The notes beneath the pieces were generated by a model. The model worked only from the letters and a program-made list of their open reading frames with translations, did not search any database and was not told the DNA's origin. DNA of 39,710 bases from Candidatus Bacteroides intestinipullorum (GTDB lineage: Bacteria > Bacteroidota > Bacteroidia > Bacteroidales > Bacteroidaceae): the NCBI GenBank assembly GCA_018883785.1, contig JAHLFO010000132.1:1-39710 (forward strand). Reading direction: 5' to 3'. Positions 24,708 through 31,888 of the stretch are shown here, piece after piece. Each line of letters begins with the position of its first letter. Position 1 is the first letter of the stretch. A program made the translations under genes and the position numbers.

Positions 24708-24934
24708 AACGGGTGCTGAAAATGCTGTCTTCCCTCTTGTTGCTTCCTATCTATTTCTACCAGAAGTGCATCTCCCCCCTGACGCCGCCCTCCTGCCGTT
24801 TTACCCCCACTTGCTCGCAATATGCCATCGAGGCCATCCGGAAACACGGGCCTTTCAAAGGACTGTATCTGGCCGTGCGGCGTCTGTTGCGCTGCCATCC
24901 TTGGGGTGGATCCGGATATGACCCGGTGCCTTGA
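24704..24934 (+). CDS. yidD: Membrane protein insertion efficiency factor YidD
   Basis: 76 residues from the ATG at 24704 (in-frame upstream codons are not conserved). Motifs are [27 protein letters not shown] and [14 protein letters not shown]. An N-terminal amphipathic or hydrophobic stretch fits a peripheral inner-membrane location. It assists YidC-dependent insertion. It is translationally coupled to rnpA, the usual arrangement. Confidence 0.95.
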   Translation: MKRVLKMLSSLLLLPIYFYQKCISPLTPPSCRFTPTCSQYAIEAIRKHGPFKGLYLAVRRLLRCHPWGGSGYDPVP

Positions 24935-24950
24935 CCTTCCCTCCCCACCC

Positions 24951-25604
24951 ATGAATGCTTATTTTGATATTCATACACACCACAGTCCTATAGAGGCCGG
25001 CAAGGCCTGCATCGTCAATTGCTCGCCGGACAGCTTCGCGCCCGGCCCGGAAGGATGGTATTCGGTGGGAATCCATCCTTGGTCGTTGCCCGATGAAGTG
25101 CCGCAGGAGGCTTGGAAAGAGCTTCAAGCCATGGCGGGCCATCCACAAGTGTTGGCCGTGGGCGAAGCAGGATTGGACAAGCTGGCAACGGCACCGATGG
25201 AGTTGCAGGAAGCGGCCTTTGTGCGTCAGGCAGCGATTGCCGAGACGGTGGGCAAACCCTTGATTGTACATCTGGTGAAGGCCACCGACGGTTTGCTCCG
25301 CCTGAAAAAGAGGATGAACCCACGGATGCCTTGGCTGGTTCATGGATTCCGCGGGAAAGCGCAGCTGGCCGAGGAGTTGTTGCATCACGGTCTATTCCTC
25401 TCCTTCGGCGCGAAATTCCAAGAAGAAGCCATCCGGACGACGCCCATGTCCCGCCTTCTCATCGAAACAGACGAAAGCCCCGTGCCCATAGCCGAGATTT
25501 ATGCAAGGGTGGCCGCCGCGCGCCAGATTCCCCTCGCCGACCTTTGCGAAGCCGTCCGTGCCAACGTGCAATCCGTTTTCTTTCATCAATTTTCCCTCCG
25601 CTAA
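24951..25604 (+). CDS. TatD family metal-dependent hydrolase (short form)
   Basis: 217 residues from the ATG at 24951. Metal ligands of the amidohydrolase fold are visible: HTH in DIHTHH near the N-terminus, E in GEAGLDK, H in IVHLVKA, H in WLVHGFRG, and D in LIETDES. TatD enzymes are 3'-5' nucleases acting on DNA or RNA. This copy is about 40 residues shorter than E. coli TatD, mainly in the first third, a variant often found in Bacteroidetes next to tyrS. It lies 16 bp after yidD. Confidence 0.88.
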   Translation: MNAYFDIHTHHSPIEAGKACIVNCSPDSFAPGPEGWYSVGIHPWSLPDEVPQEAWKELQAMAGHPQVLAVGEAGLDKLATAPMELQEAAFVRQAAIAETVGKPLIVHLVKATDGLLRLKKRMNPRMPWLVHGFRGKAQLAEELLHHGLFLSFGAKFQEEAIRTTPMSRLLIETDESPVPIAEIYARVAAARQIPLADLCEAVRANVQSVFFHQFSLR

Positions 25605-25629
25605 GGTTGCTTCTTCGGATAAAGTGTCG

Positions 25630-25637
25630 TACTTTTG
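25630..25637 (+). promoter_or_regulatory. -7 box of the tyrS promoter
   Basis: TACTTTTG followed by CG fits TAnnTTTG. TTGC at 25608-25611 is a weak -33 with an 18-bp spacer. It gives a leader of about 35 nt before the tyrS ATG. Confidence 0.55.
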
Positions 25638-25678
25638 CGCACAATATACAATTAAACCTATAAACAGATACTCATTCG

Positions 25679-26971
25679 ATGAATTTTGTAGAAGAATTAA
25701 GATGGCGTGGCATGCTCCACGACATGATGCCCGGCACGGAAGAGCTGCTGGCCAAGGAACAAGTGACTGCTTACATCGGCTTTGACCCGACGGCCGACTC
25801 CCTGCACATCGGCCACCTGTGCAGCGTGATGATCCTGCGCCACTTCCAGCGTTGCGGGCACAAGCCGCTGGCACTCATCGGCGGTGCCACGGGCATGATT
25901 GGCGATCCCTCAGGCAAGTCGCAGGAGCGCAACCTGCTGACCGAGGAGGTGCTGCAACACAACATCGAAGGCATGAAGAAGCAGCTCTCCAAGTTCTTGG
26001 ACTTCGACTCGGACGCGCCCAACCATGCCGAACTGGTGAACAACTACGACTGGATGAAGGACTTTACCTTCCTGGACTTCGCCCGCGAGGTGGGCAAGCA
26101 CATCACCGTCAACTACATGATGGCCAAGGACAGCGTGAAGAAACGCCTGAACGGCGAGGCACGCGACGGCCTCTCTTTTACGGAATTTACCTACCAACTC
26201 TTGCAGGGCTATGACTTCCTCCACCTCTACGAGACCAAGGGCTGCAAGCTCCAGATGGGTGGCAGCGACCAGTGGGGCAACATCACCACGGGTGCCGAGC
26301 TGATCCGCCGCACCAACGGAGGTGAAGCATTTGCCCTGACCTGCCCCCTCATCACCAAGGCCGACGGCGGCAAGTTCGGCAAAACAGAGAGCGGCAACGT
26401 ATGGCTCGACCCGCGCTACACGTCGCCCTACAAGTTCTACCAATTCTGGCTCAACGTGAGCGACGAGGACGCCGCCCGCTACATCAAGATTTTCACCGCC
26501 CTGCCCAAGGAAGAGATTGAGGCACTGACCGCCCAGCACACCGAGGCTCCGCACCTGCGCGTCCTCCAGAAACGTCTGGCCAAGGAAGTGACCATCATGG
26601 TACACTCCGAGGACGACTACAATGCAGCCGTGGAGGCATCGAACATCCTCTTCGGCGGCGGCACGAGCGATGCCCTGAAGAAGCTGGACGAGCAGACGTT
26701 GCTCTCCGTCTTCGAGGGTGTACCCCAATTCGAGGTATCACGCGATGCCCTGGGCGCTGGCGTGAAGGCCGTGGATCTCTTCGTAGAAAACGCGCCCATC
26801 TTCTCCTCCAAGGGCGAAATGCGCAAGCTGGTACAAGGCGGCGGCGTGTCCCTGAACAAAGAGAAACTGACGGCTTTCGACCAGATCGTCAACACCAACG
26901 ACCTGCTGGACGACAAGTACCTGCTGGTACAGCGCGGCAAGAAGAACTATTACTTGGTGATTGCGAAGTAA
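25679..26971 (+). CDS. tyrS: Tyrosyl-tRNA synthetase
   Basis: 430 residues. The class I motifs are HIGH at 43-46 (in [11 protein letters not shown]) and KFGKT near 231-235, the KMSKS-loop equivalent in this family. The tyrosine pocket is in YQLLQGYDF and [13 protein letters not shown]-terminal S4-like RNA-binding region ([12 protein letters not shown]) ends the protein. It charges tRNA-Tyr. Full length and intact. A large hairpin follows the stop by about 30 bp. Confidence 0.96.
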   Translation: MNFVEELRWRGMLHDMMPGTEELLAKEQVTAYIGFDPTADSLHIGHLCSVMILRHFQRCGHKPLALIGGATGMIGDPSGKSQERNLLTEEVLQHNIEGMKKQLSKFLDFDSDAPNHAELVNNYDWMKDFTFLDFAREVGKHITVNYMMAKDSVKKRLNGEARDGLSFTEFTYQLLQGYDFLHLYETKGCKLQMGGSDQWGNITTGAELIRRTNGGEAFALTCPLITKADGGKFGKTESGNVWLDPRYTSPYKFYQFWLNVSDEDAARYIKIFTALPKEEIEALTAQHTEAPHLRVLQKRLAKEVTIMVHSEDDYNAAVEASNILFGGGTSDALKKLDEQTLLSVFEGVPQFEVSRDALGAGVKAVDLFVENAPIFSSKGEMRKLVQGGGVSLNKEKLTAFDQIVNTNDLLDDKYLLVQRGKKNYYLVIAK

Positions 26972-26999
26972 ATCCCTTGCTGTGACTAAAAGATAATCT

Positions 27000-27073
27000 G
27001 GCGCGGATTACGCGGACTGTACGGGCAGATTTTCATTAGAATCCGTGCATTTTCGCGTAATTCGCGCCTTTTT
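27000..27073 (+). terminator. Long inverted repeat / terminator after tyrS
   Basis: GGCGCGGATTACGCG (27000-27014) pairs over 15 positions (one G-T) with CGCGTAATTCGCGCC (27054-27068), followed by TTTTT. The interior also folds (ACGG/CCGT, ATT/AAT). It works as a tyrS terminator, but the arm length and internal symmetry suggest a dispersed intergenic element. Confidence 0.7.
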
Positions 27074-27095
27074 GCTAAAAAAAAACGGTCAAATG

Positions 27096-27127
27096 TTTGC
27101 AGATTTCCCCACAACCTCCTATCTTTG
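27096..27127 (+). promoter_or_regulatory. Promoter of tRNA-Gln
   Basis: TTTG (27096-27099), 20-bp spacer, TATCTTTG (27120-27127), followed by CA: a near-perfect Bacteroidetes promoter about 30 bp upstream of the mature tRNA. Confidence 0.85.
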
Positions 27128-27156
27128 CACCGCTTTTTAACAGAAAGCCTTGTGTT

Positions 27157-27227
27157 TGGACTATGGTGTAATGGTAGCACAACAGATTTTGGTTCTGTTT
27201 GTCCAAGTTCGAATCTTGGTAGTCCAA
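27157..27227 (+). tRNA. tRNA-Gln (anticodon TTG)
   Basis: A 71-nt cloverleaf. The acceptor arms TGGACTA (27157-27163) and TAGTCCA (27220-27226) are followed by discriminator A. The anticodon stem ACAGA/TCTGT encloses loop TTTTGGT with anticodon TTG. The T arm is CCAAG/CTTGG around TTCGAAT. CCA is not encoded. Single tRNA with its own promoter and terminator. Confidence 0.96.
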
Positions 27228-27257
27228 CCTCATTTCAAAATCCATTCCCCCTCCGAA

Positions 27258-27291
27258 GAGGATGCGTCGTGCAGATGCGTCCTCTTTTTTT
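27258..27291 (+). terminator. Intrinsic terminator of tRNA-Gln
   Basis: GAGGATGCGTC (27258-27268) pairs with GATGCGTCCTC (27274-27284), 11 pairs with two G-T, loop GTGCA, then TTTTTTT. Confidence 0.9.
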
Positions 27292-27323
27292 ATATCCACC
27301 CGAAAATGCTGACGTAAGGGCAT

Positions 27324-27346
27324 AAAAAAAGGGCTCCGCTGAGCCC
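27324..27346 (-). terminator. Intrinsic terminator of the candidate small RNA
   Basis: On the minus strand GGGCTC (27346-27341) pairs with GAGCCC (27336-27331) around a 4-nt loop and is followed by TTTTTTT (27330-27324). Confidence 0.88.
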
Positions 27347-27383
27347 AACCTTTGTTAACCTTAAATCTAATACTATGAAAAAC
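27324..27383 (-). ncRNA. Candidate small RNA (about 60 nt) with start-codon-antisense sequence
   Basis: A minus-strand unit bounded by a near-consensus promoter (27390-27420) and a terminator (27346-27324). The transcript, 5' to 3', holds TTTTTCATAGTATTAG and then ATTTAAGGTTAAC before the hairpin. Its complement reads CTTAAATCTAATACTATGAA, which resembles a Bacteroides translation start region (an A/T-rich leader running into ATGAAAAA). It could therefore pair over start codons. On the plus strand the same place only offers the four-codon frame ATGAAAAACACATGA. The exact 5' end is inferred. Confidence 0.6.
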
Positions 27384-27389
27384 ACATGA

Positions 27390-27420
27390 CAAAGGTACGG
27401 CTTTCTGGCATATCTGCAAA
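27390..27420 (-). promoter_or_regulatory. Promoter of the candidate small RNA
   Basis: On the minus strand: TTTG (27420-27417), 19-bp spacer, TACCTTTG (27397-27390). The palindrome TGTTATATAACA (27440-27451) lies 20 bp upstream and may be an operator. Confidence 0.78.
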
Positions 27421-27560
27421 TATTCAGGCGGAAAGAATGTGTTATATAACATGTTTTATGCCTTGACTACATTCGTTAACCGATGTGCCCCCCTGCTTTG
27501 CAGGAAAGGAGAGCCGTCTGTGACGACTTGAACCGACATGGATCGAAGGAAGAGGAATAG

Positions 27561-29270
27561 TTAAAATTTTATTTCACAACACTTTCTTATTGTATTTGTG
27601 TTATTTTTGCAAAAAGTCTGCATGTCCAGGAAGACGTCTCCCGTTTCCTCCAGGTCGAAAGTGGCGCGGTAGTAGGCGGGACCGTCCAACTTGTCGCCTT
27701 TATTGAAGTTCTTCTGTGCGGCAAAGTCGGCATCGTTGGGGAAACTGTACACCTGCCAGTTCTTCAGCGTCTGATGTTAGTCGTCGGTCAGCAGTTCCAC
27801 CCGTTCGGTGATTCCCTTGCGGTCGTGGATGGCTCGGTCGAAGTTGACGCGCCCCATAGCCTCCACCAGGATGTCCAGCTGTGTTCCCTGTTTCAAGGCG
27901 GGCAGCGGCAGGCTGTTGTCGCCGCGGCGGCGATCCATGCGTCCCAGCAGTTTGCCGTCGGCAAAAATCTGTGCCCAGTCGTGGGCTTCGTCCACGAGGA
28001 GGACAGTGCCTTCGGCCACGTCTTGCGGCAGGATAGTGCGGTAGAGGATGGTTCCCCAACCTTGGTCAAAGGCTTCCATAGGTTGTATGCTGTCGGTCGT
28101 CTGGGGTTCGGGCAGGTTGTCGAACAAAGGTGCCACTTCCTCCAAGCGGATGGTAGGTATCTCTATGACGGGCAGGGGTTGCGGCACATTGGGGATGACC
28201 TGTCCCGAATCGGCATACTGCATCAGCAGGTCGCGCAGCTTATAGTATTTCGGGGTGGCCCATCCGGCCTCGCTGATGGGAGCGTCGTAGTCATACGAGC
28301 TGCACATGGCCGAGTAGGGCGGGCAGTTGGCGCCTCCCCAATGTCCAAAGGTGGTGCCTCCGTGGGCCATGTAAAGCGAGAAGGAGATGCCGCGGTCCAG
28401 CATGTCGCGGATGCCTGCCACCATCGTCTCGGCGTCGCGCGTCTCGTGGCGACGTCCCCAGTGGTCGAACCATCCGCTCCAGAACTCGCTGCACATCAGG
28501 GGCGTCTCGGGACGTGCCTCGCGCAGGGCCTTGAACTGGGCATCGATGTTGGCGCCCGTGCCGAAGTTGATGGTCCACAGCAGGTCACCCAACCCATTCA
28601 GCTGGAAGGTAGAGCTCCAGTCGCATTGGAACAGGGGCACGTCCGTAAAGCCGGCCCCCTTCACGATGTCGCGGATGTTGGCGATGTATTCCTTGTCCAC
28701 GGCATAGCCTCCGTATTCATTCTCCACCTGCACCATGATGATGTTGCCGCCTCGGGGTGCTTGCAGGTCGGCCAGTTGTTTGCCCACTTCGTTCATGTAA
28801 ATCTTGGTGCGTTCCAGGAAGTAGGGGTCGTTGGTGCGCAGCTGGATATCCTTTTTCTTCAGCAGCCACCAGGGCAGTCCGCCCATTTCCCACTCTGAGC
28901 AGACGTAGGGTCCGGGCCGCAGGATAATGTACATGCCATGCTTCTGTGCCAGGCGGCAGAAGCGGGCGATGTCGTTTTGTCCCTCGAAGTTGAATTCGCC
29001 GGGGCGTTGTTCGTGGATGTTCCAGAAGGCGTAGATGCAGATGGTGTTCATGCCCAATGCCTTGCACATCTCGATGCGGTGTTCCCAATATTCGGCGGGA
29101 ATGCGCGTGTAGTGCATTTCGGCGGCTTTCACCACGAAAGGCTTCCCGTCGAGCAAGAAGGTCTGGTTGCCTACGGCAAAGTCGTGCGGCTCTCCCTGGG
29201 GGGCGGAGCAGGACGTGGCCAGCAGTCCGCACGCCAGGAGACCGGAAAGTAATAGTTTTCTCACTTTCAT
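27561..29270 (-). pseudogene. Family 35 beta-galactosidase lipoprotein, interrupted by a stop and truncated at the 3' end
   Basis: The first 497 codons (29270-27780) encode a GH35 enzyme. A lipoprotein signal with C21 (LATSCSAP) is followed by the TIM barrel, with acid/base E185 in ENEYGG and nucleophile E262 in CSEFWSG. Then linker and beta domains follow. A TAA at 27779-27777 interrupts the frame, but the same frame continues at once with HQTLKNWQ, VYSFPNDADFAAQKNFNKG and GPAYYRATFDLEETGDVFLDMQT. These residues are the expected jelly-roll continuation. At about 27614 homology-like sequence ends abruptly in AT-rich DNA, and the residual frame stops at 27561. The normal WGKGMVWVNG-type segment is missing. 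The enzyme may still be made as a 497-residue fragment with an intact active site. It is the last gene of the decayed polysaccharide locus. Confidence 0.85.
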
Positions 29271-29315
29271 ACGTTTGTTTTTTTAGGTTTGTATTGGTGA
29301 ATAATATGGGTTATT

Positions 29316-29361
29316 GCAGACGACGCACGCCGTTTACTGTAGACGACGCTCGTCGCTCACC
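29316..29361. repeat. Two 23-bp near-repeats between the GH2 and GH35 genes
   Basis: AGACGACGC occurs at 29318 and 29341 (23 bp apart), each followed by a partial dyad (CGACG / CGTCG in the second). Only two copies; similar in style to the 22-bp arrays elsewhere but weaker. Confidence 0.5.
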
Positions 29362-29404
29362 ACTCGGCTGTTATCTTATTATATTGTCTTGTATTCATGT
29401 TGTG

Positions 29405-31738
29405 CTACTCTAACGTCCATGTCTTTTGGGTGTGCAGGGTGACTTCCCGTCGGTTCTCGCCGAAGGCCAAGGTGCTGTCCTTGTCCACGAGGCTGACGTA
29501 GACTATCAGCAGGTCATTCTTGGCAGCGGGCTTCCCGCTCTCGAAATACGAAATTTGCAATGCCGATACCTCGCCGGGCGTCTTCACCGCATGGCGAGCC
29601 ACCTCCCGTCCTTCCTTATAATCGACGGCCTCCAGTGTCCCGGCCTCCCACTTCACGCCGGTGAAGGTGAAGGGCGGGCAGTCCAGGTTGCGGCAGTTGC
29701 CTCCGTCGGGAGCGGACACATAGGGCGAGTCCGGACCGTTGTCGGGGCACCTCCGTGCCACGGTGCGTCCGTTGAGGCGCAGTTCCACTTCATCCACGTT
29801 GCCGAACACCTGTACCGTGTCCGACGAGCCTTCCAGCCAATGCGTGGCCACGAACACCTCGTGTGGCATCCGGACATCCGGCAGAAGAACAGCCCCCGCC
29901 TTGACCTGTGTGCGAAAGAAAGGCAGGCTGAACTTGGGCAGACGGAACACGTCGGCCACGCCGCTGTAGCAGATGTTGTCACAACAGCCGCGGTTGTAGT
30001 CGTACATGCTCCATACGGCCGCGCCCATCGTGGCGGGATAGTAAGGATTGTAGCGGTTGAGCGACCATTGGGCGTTCCACACGTTCTGCCGCAGGGCGCG
30101 GTCCCCGTCGCCCCGGCGTATGCGGGTGGTGCTGTAGTGGCCGCCGAACTCGTAGTCGTAGTATTCGCGGATGAAGCCCGGCTTCCGGGTATGGTTGGGG
30201 CGGTTGAAGCCTTCCTCCCAGTCATTGTAGCAGACGTCGAAGCCGTCATAGCCGTAGGAGTCGCCGGAGGTGAAGCACTGGTCGCCGGGATATTCCTCGT
30301 GGGCCACCCGCACCGCGCCGTCTTTCCATTCCTTGGGCGGCCACGATTCGTTAAGGGTGGTCTCCCACAGGATGATGGACGGATGGTTGCGGTCGCGGCG
30401 GATCAGGTCGCGCACGTCCTGGTAGGTATGGCGGATGAAGACCGAGTCCTTGTTGAAGAACTGCCAGCCGGGGATAGGCTCGATGGCCAGCAAGCCCAGT
30501 TCGTCGCAGGCGTCCAGCACGGAGGGATCCTGCGGGTAGTGGCCCAGGCGCACGACGTTGAAGCCGTTGGCCTTAATCTGGTAGATGTCACGGTACTGGG
30601 CGTTGTCCGACAGGGCGTTGCCCACGTAGGGATACTCCATGTGGCGGTTGGTGCCCACCAGGCGCAGGGGACGGCCGTTGATGAGGAAACCTTTCTCGCG
30701 CGACATCTCCAGGCGGCGGATGCCGATGCGGGTTTCCCGCAGGTCACGTCCTTCCTTGTCGCCGTCCACTTCCGTTTCCAGCACGTAGAGGGCGGGCGAG
30801 TCGGGCGACCACAGACGGGGATTCTCCAGCCGGATGTCGGCCTGCCACGTGGCGGTGTCGCCTGCTGCCAGCTTGAGGCTGCCCTCCACGTCGGCCACCC
30901 GGCGTCCACGTCCTGTCTGCCGGTCCCACTCATAGAGCGTGTGGCGCAGGGTGGGTTTCCGGGTCTTGGACGTGGTGTTGGCCACTTCGGTAGCAATGTG
31001 TATGAGGGCTTCCCGTTCATCGGCTTCGGGATAAGTCACGAAGATGCCTCCTCCGGCCGTATGGCGGGCCATGACGGGGTCGGTGATGTGCACGGCGGGC
31101 TTGGCCACGAGGCGCACGTCTCGGTAGAGGCCGCCGTAGTAGCAGAAGTCAAGCGTCTCCAGCGGCTTGCCCGGCGGGATGAGGGGATTGTTGCGGTTGT
31201 CCAGGCGTACCAGTACCTCGTTGGGGCGGTCGGTGCGCACCACGTCCGTCACGTCTACGGCAAAGGGCGTGTAGCCGCCCAAGTGTTGGGCCAGGTGTTG
31301 TCCGTTCACCCACACGTCGGCCAGGTGCATGGCGCCTTCGAAGTCCAGCCACAGGCGTTTCCCCGCTTCTTCGGGCTGCAGGCTGAACCGGCGGCGGTAG
31401 TAGCAGATGCCCTGCCACTGGTGCAGCACCACGAGGGGTTCGACGAAGGGGGTGTGGGGCAGCGATACCGTTTCCCACGTTCCCCGTTCCAGCAGGGCGA
31501 ACTCCCGGCGCAGGGTGTCAGCGGGTACGGCCAGTCCCTGCTGTGGCGTGCTTTGCACGTGCTCCACGTTGAATTGCGAGGCCCAGTCGCTGCCTTGGTT
31601 CCTGATTTCTCCCGTGGGGGCGGCAGTTTCCAGGCGTTGGAATTGCCAGCCGTCATCCAACAGGCGTTGCTGCTGTGCCGACAGGCTTGTGAAGGCGCCG
31701 GCCAGGCAAAGAAGGGCGATAGGTAGTATCTGTTTCAT
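29405..31738 (-). CDS. Glycoside hydrolase family 2 (beta-galactosidase/beta-glucuronidase type), possibly shortened C-terminus
   Basis: 777 residues. A signal peptide ends near SLSAQ (21). The sugar-binding sandwich domain (about 25-215) contains WQGICYYRRRF and GAMHLADVWVNGQ. An immunoglobulin-like domain (about 220-340) follows, then the TIM barrel (about 345-640). Acid/base E464 is in TLNES, and the likely nucleophile is E525 in FIREYYDYEFG. The canonical NHPSIILW precedes the acid/base. A DUF4982-like domain follows (about 645-715). The last domain starts normally (VYVSLVDKDSTLAFGENRREVTLHT) but ends after QKTWTLE, about 40 residues earlier than I would expect, so the 3' end may be deleted. 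The catalytic part is intact. It likely acts in the periplasm on host or plant beta-linked glycans imported by SusCD. Confidence 0.88.
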   Translation of the reverse strand: MKQILPIALLCLAGAFTSLSAQQQRLLDDGWQFQRLETAAPTGEIRNQGSDWASQFNVEHVQSTPQQGLAVPADTLRREFALLERGTWETVSLPHTPFVEPLVVLHQWQGICYYRRRFSLQPEEAGKRLWLDFEGAMHLADVWVNGQHLAQHLGGYTPFAVDVTDVVRTDRPNEVLVRLDNRNNPLIPPGKPLETLDFCYYGGLYRDVRLVAKPAVHITDPVMARHTAGGGIFVTYPEADEREALIHIATEVANTTSKTRKPTLRHTLYEWDRQTGRGRRVADVEGSLKLAAGDTATWQADIRLENPRLWSPDSPALYVLETEVDGDKEGRDLRETRIGIRRLEMSREKGFLINGRPLRLVGTNRHMEYPYVGNALSDNAQYRDIYQIKANGFNVVRLGHYPQDPSVLDACDELGLLAIEPIPGWQFFNKDSVFIRHTYQDVRDLIRRDRNHPSIILWETTLNESWPPKEWKDGAVRVAHEEYPGDQCFTSGDSYGYDGFDVCYNDWEEGFNRPNHTRKPGFIREYYDYEFGGHYSTTRIRRGDGDRALRQNVWNAQWSLNRYNPYYPATMGAAVWSMYDYNRGCCDNICYSGVADVFRLPKFSLPFFRTQVKAGAVLLPDVRMPHEVFVATHWLEGSSDTVQVFGNVDEVELRLNGRTVARRCPDNGPDSPYVSAPDGGNCRNLDCPPFTFTGVKWEAGTLEAVDYKEGREVARHAVKTPGEVSALQISYFESGKPAAKNDLLIVYVSLVDKDSTLAFGENRREVTLHTQKTWTLE

Positions 31739-31778
31739 GTCTCTTTAAGGAGTGATATGAAGGGGATTATTCAATCGT

Positions 31779-31866
31779 TGGTTCCAGTAGCCACGGAACC
31801 CGGTTCCAGTAGTCATGGAACTTGGTTCCAGAAGCTATGAAACTTGGTTCCACCCATACTGGAACC
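31779..31866. repeat. Four tandem 22-bp units with GGTTCC/GGAACC arms
   Basis: Units at 31779-31800, 31801-31822, 31823-31844 and 31845-31866 each hold GGTTCC near the start and GGAAC or GAAAC near the end. In the first and last copies GGTTCC and GGAACC are exact inverted arms. The centre varies most. The array lies between susD and the GH2 gene. In mRNA each unit could fold into a hairpin. There is no intervening spacer, so it is not a CRISPR. Confidence 0.92.
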
Positions 31867-31888
31867 AAGTCCTTTGTGTGGGCTACCT

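Noticed and set aside
29426-31726. 766-codon plus-strand frame opposite the GH2 gene
   Set aside because: It mirrors the GH2 codons almost exactly in extent and has no recognisable domain. The minus strand has a signal peptide and catalytic motifs.
31779-31866. CRISPR array
   Set aside because: The 22-bp units are contiguous, with no spacers and no cas genes. The same holds for 12158-12223.
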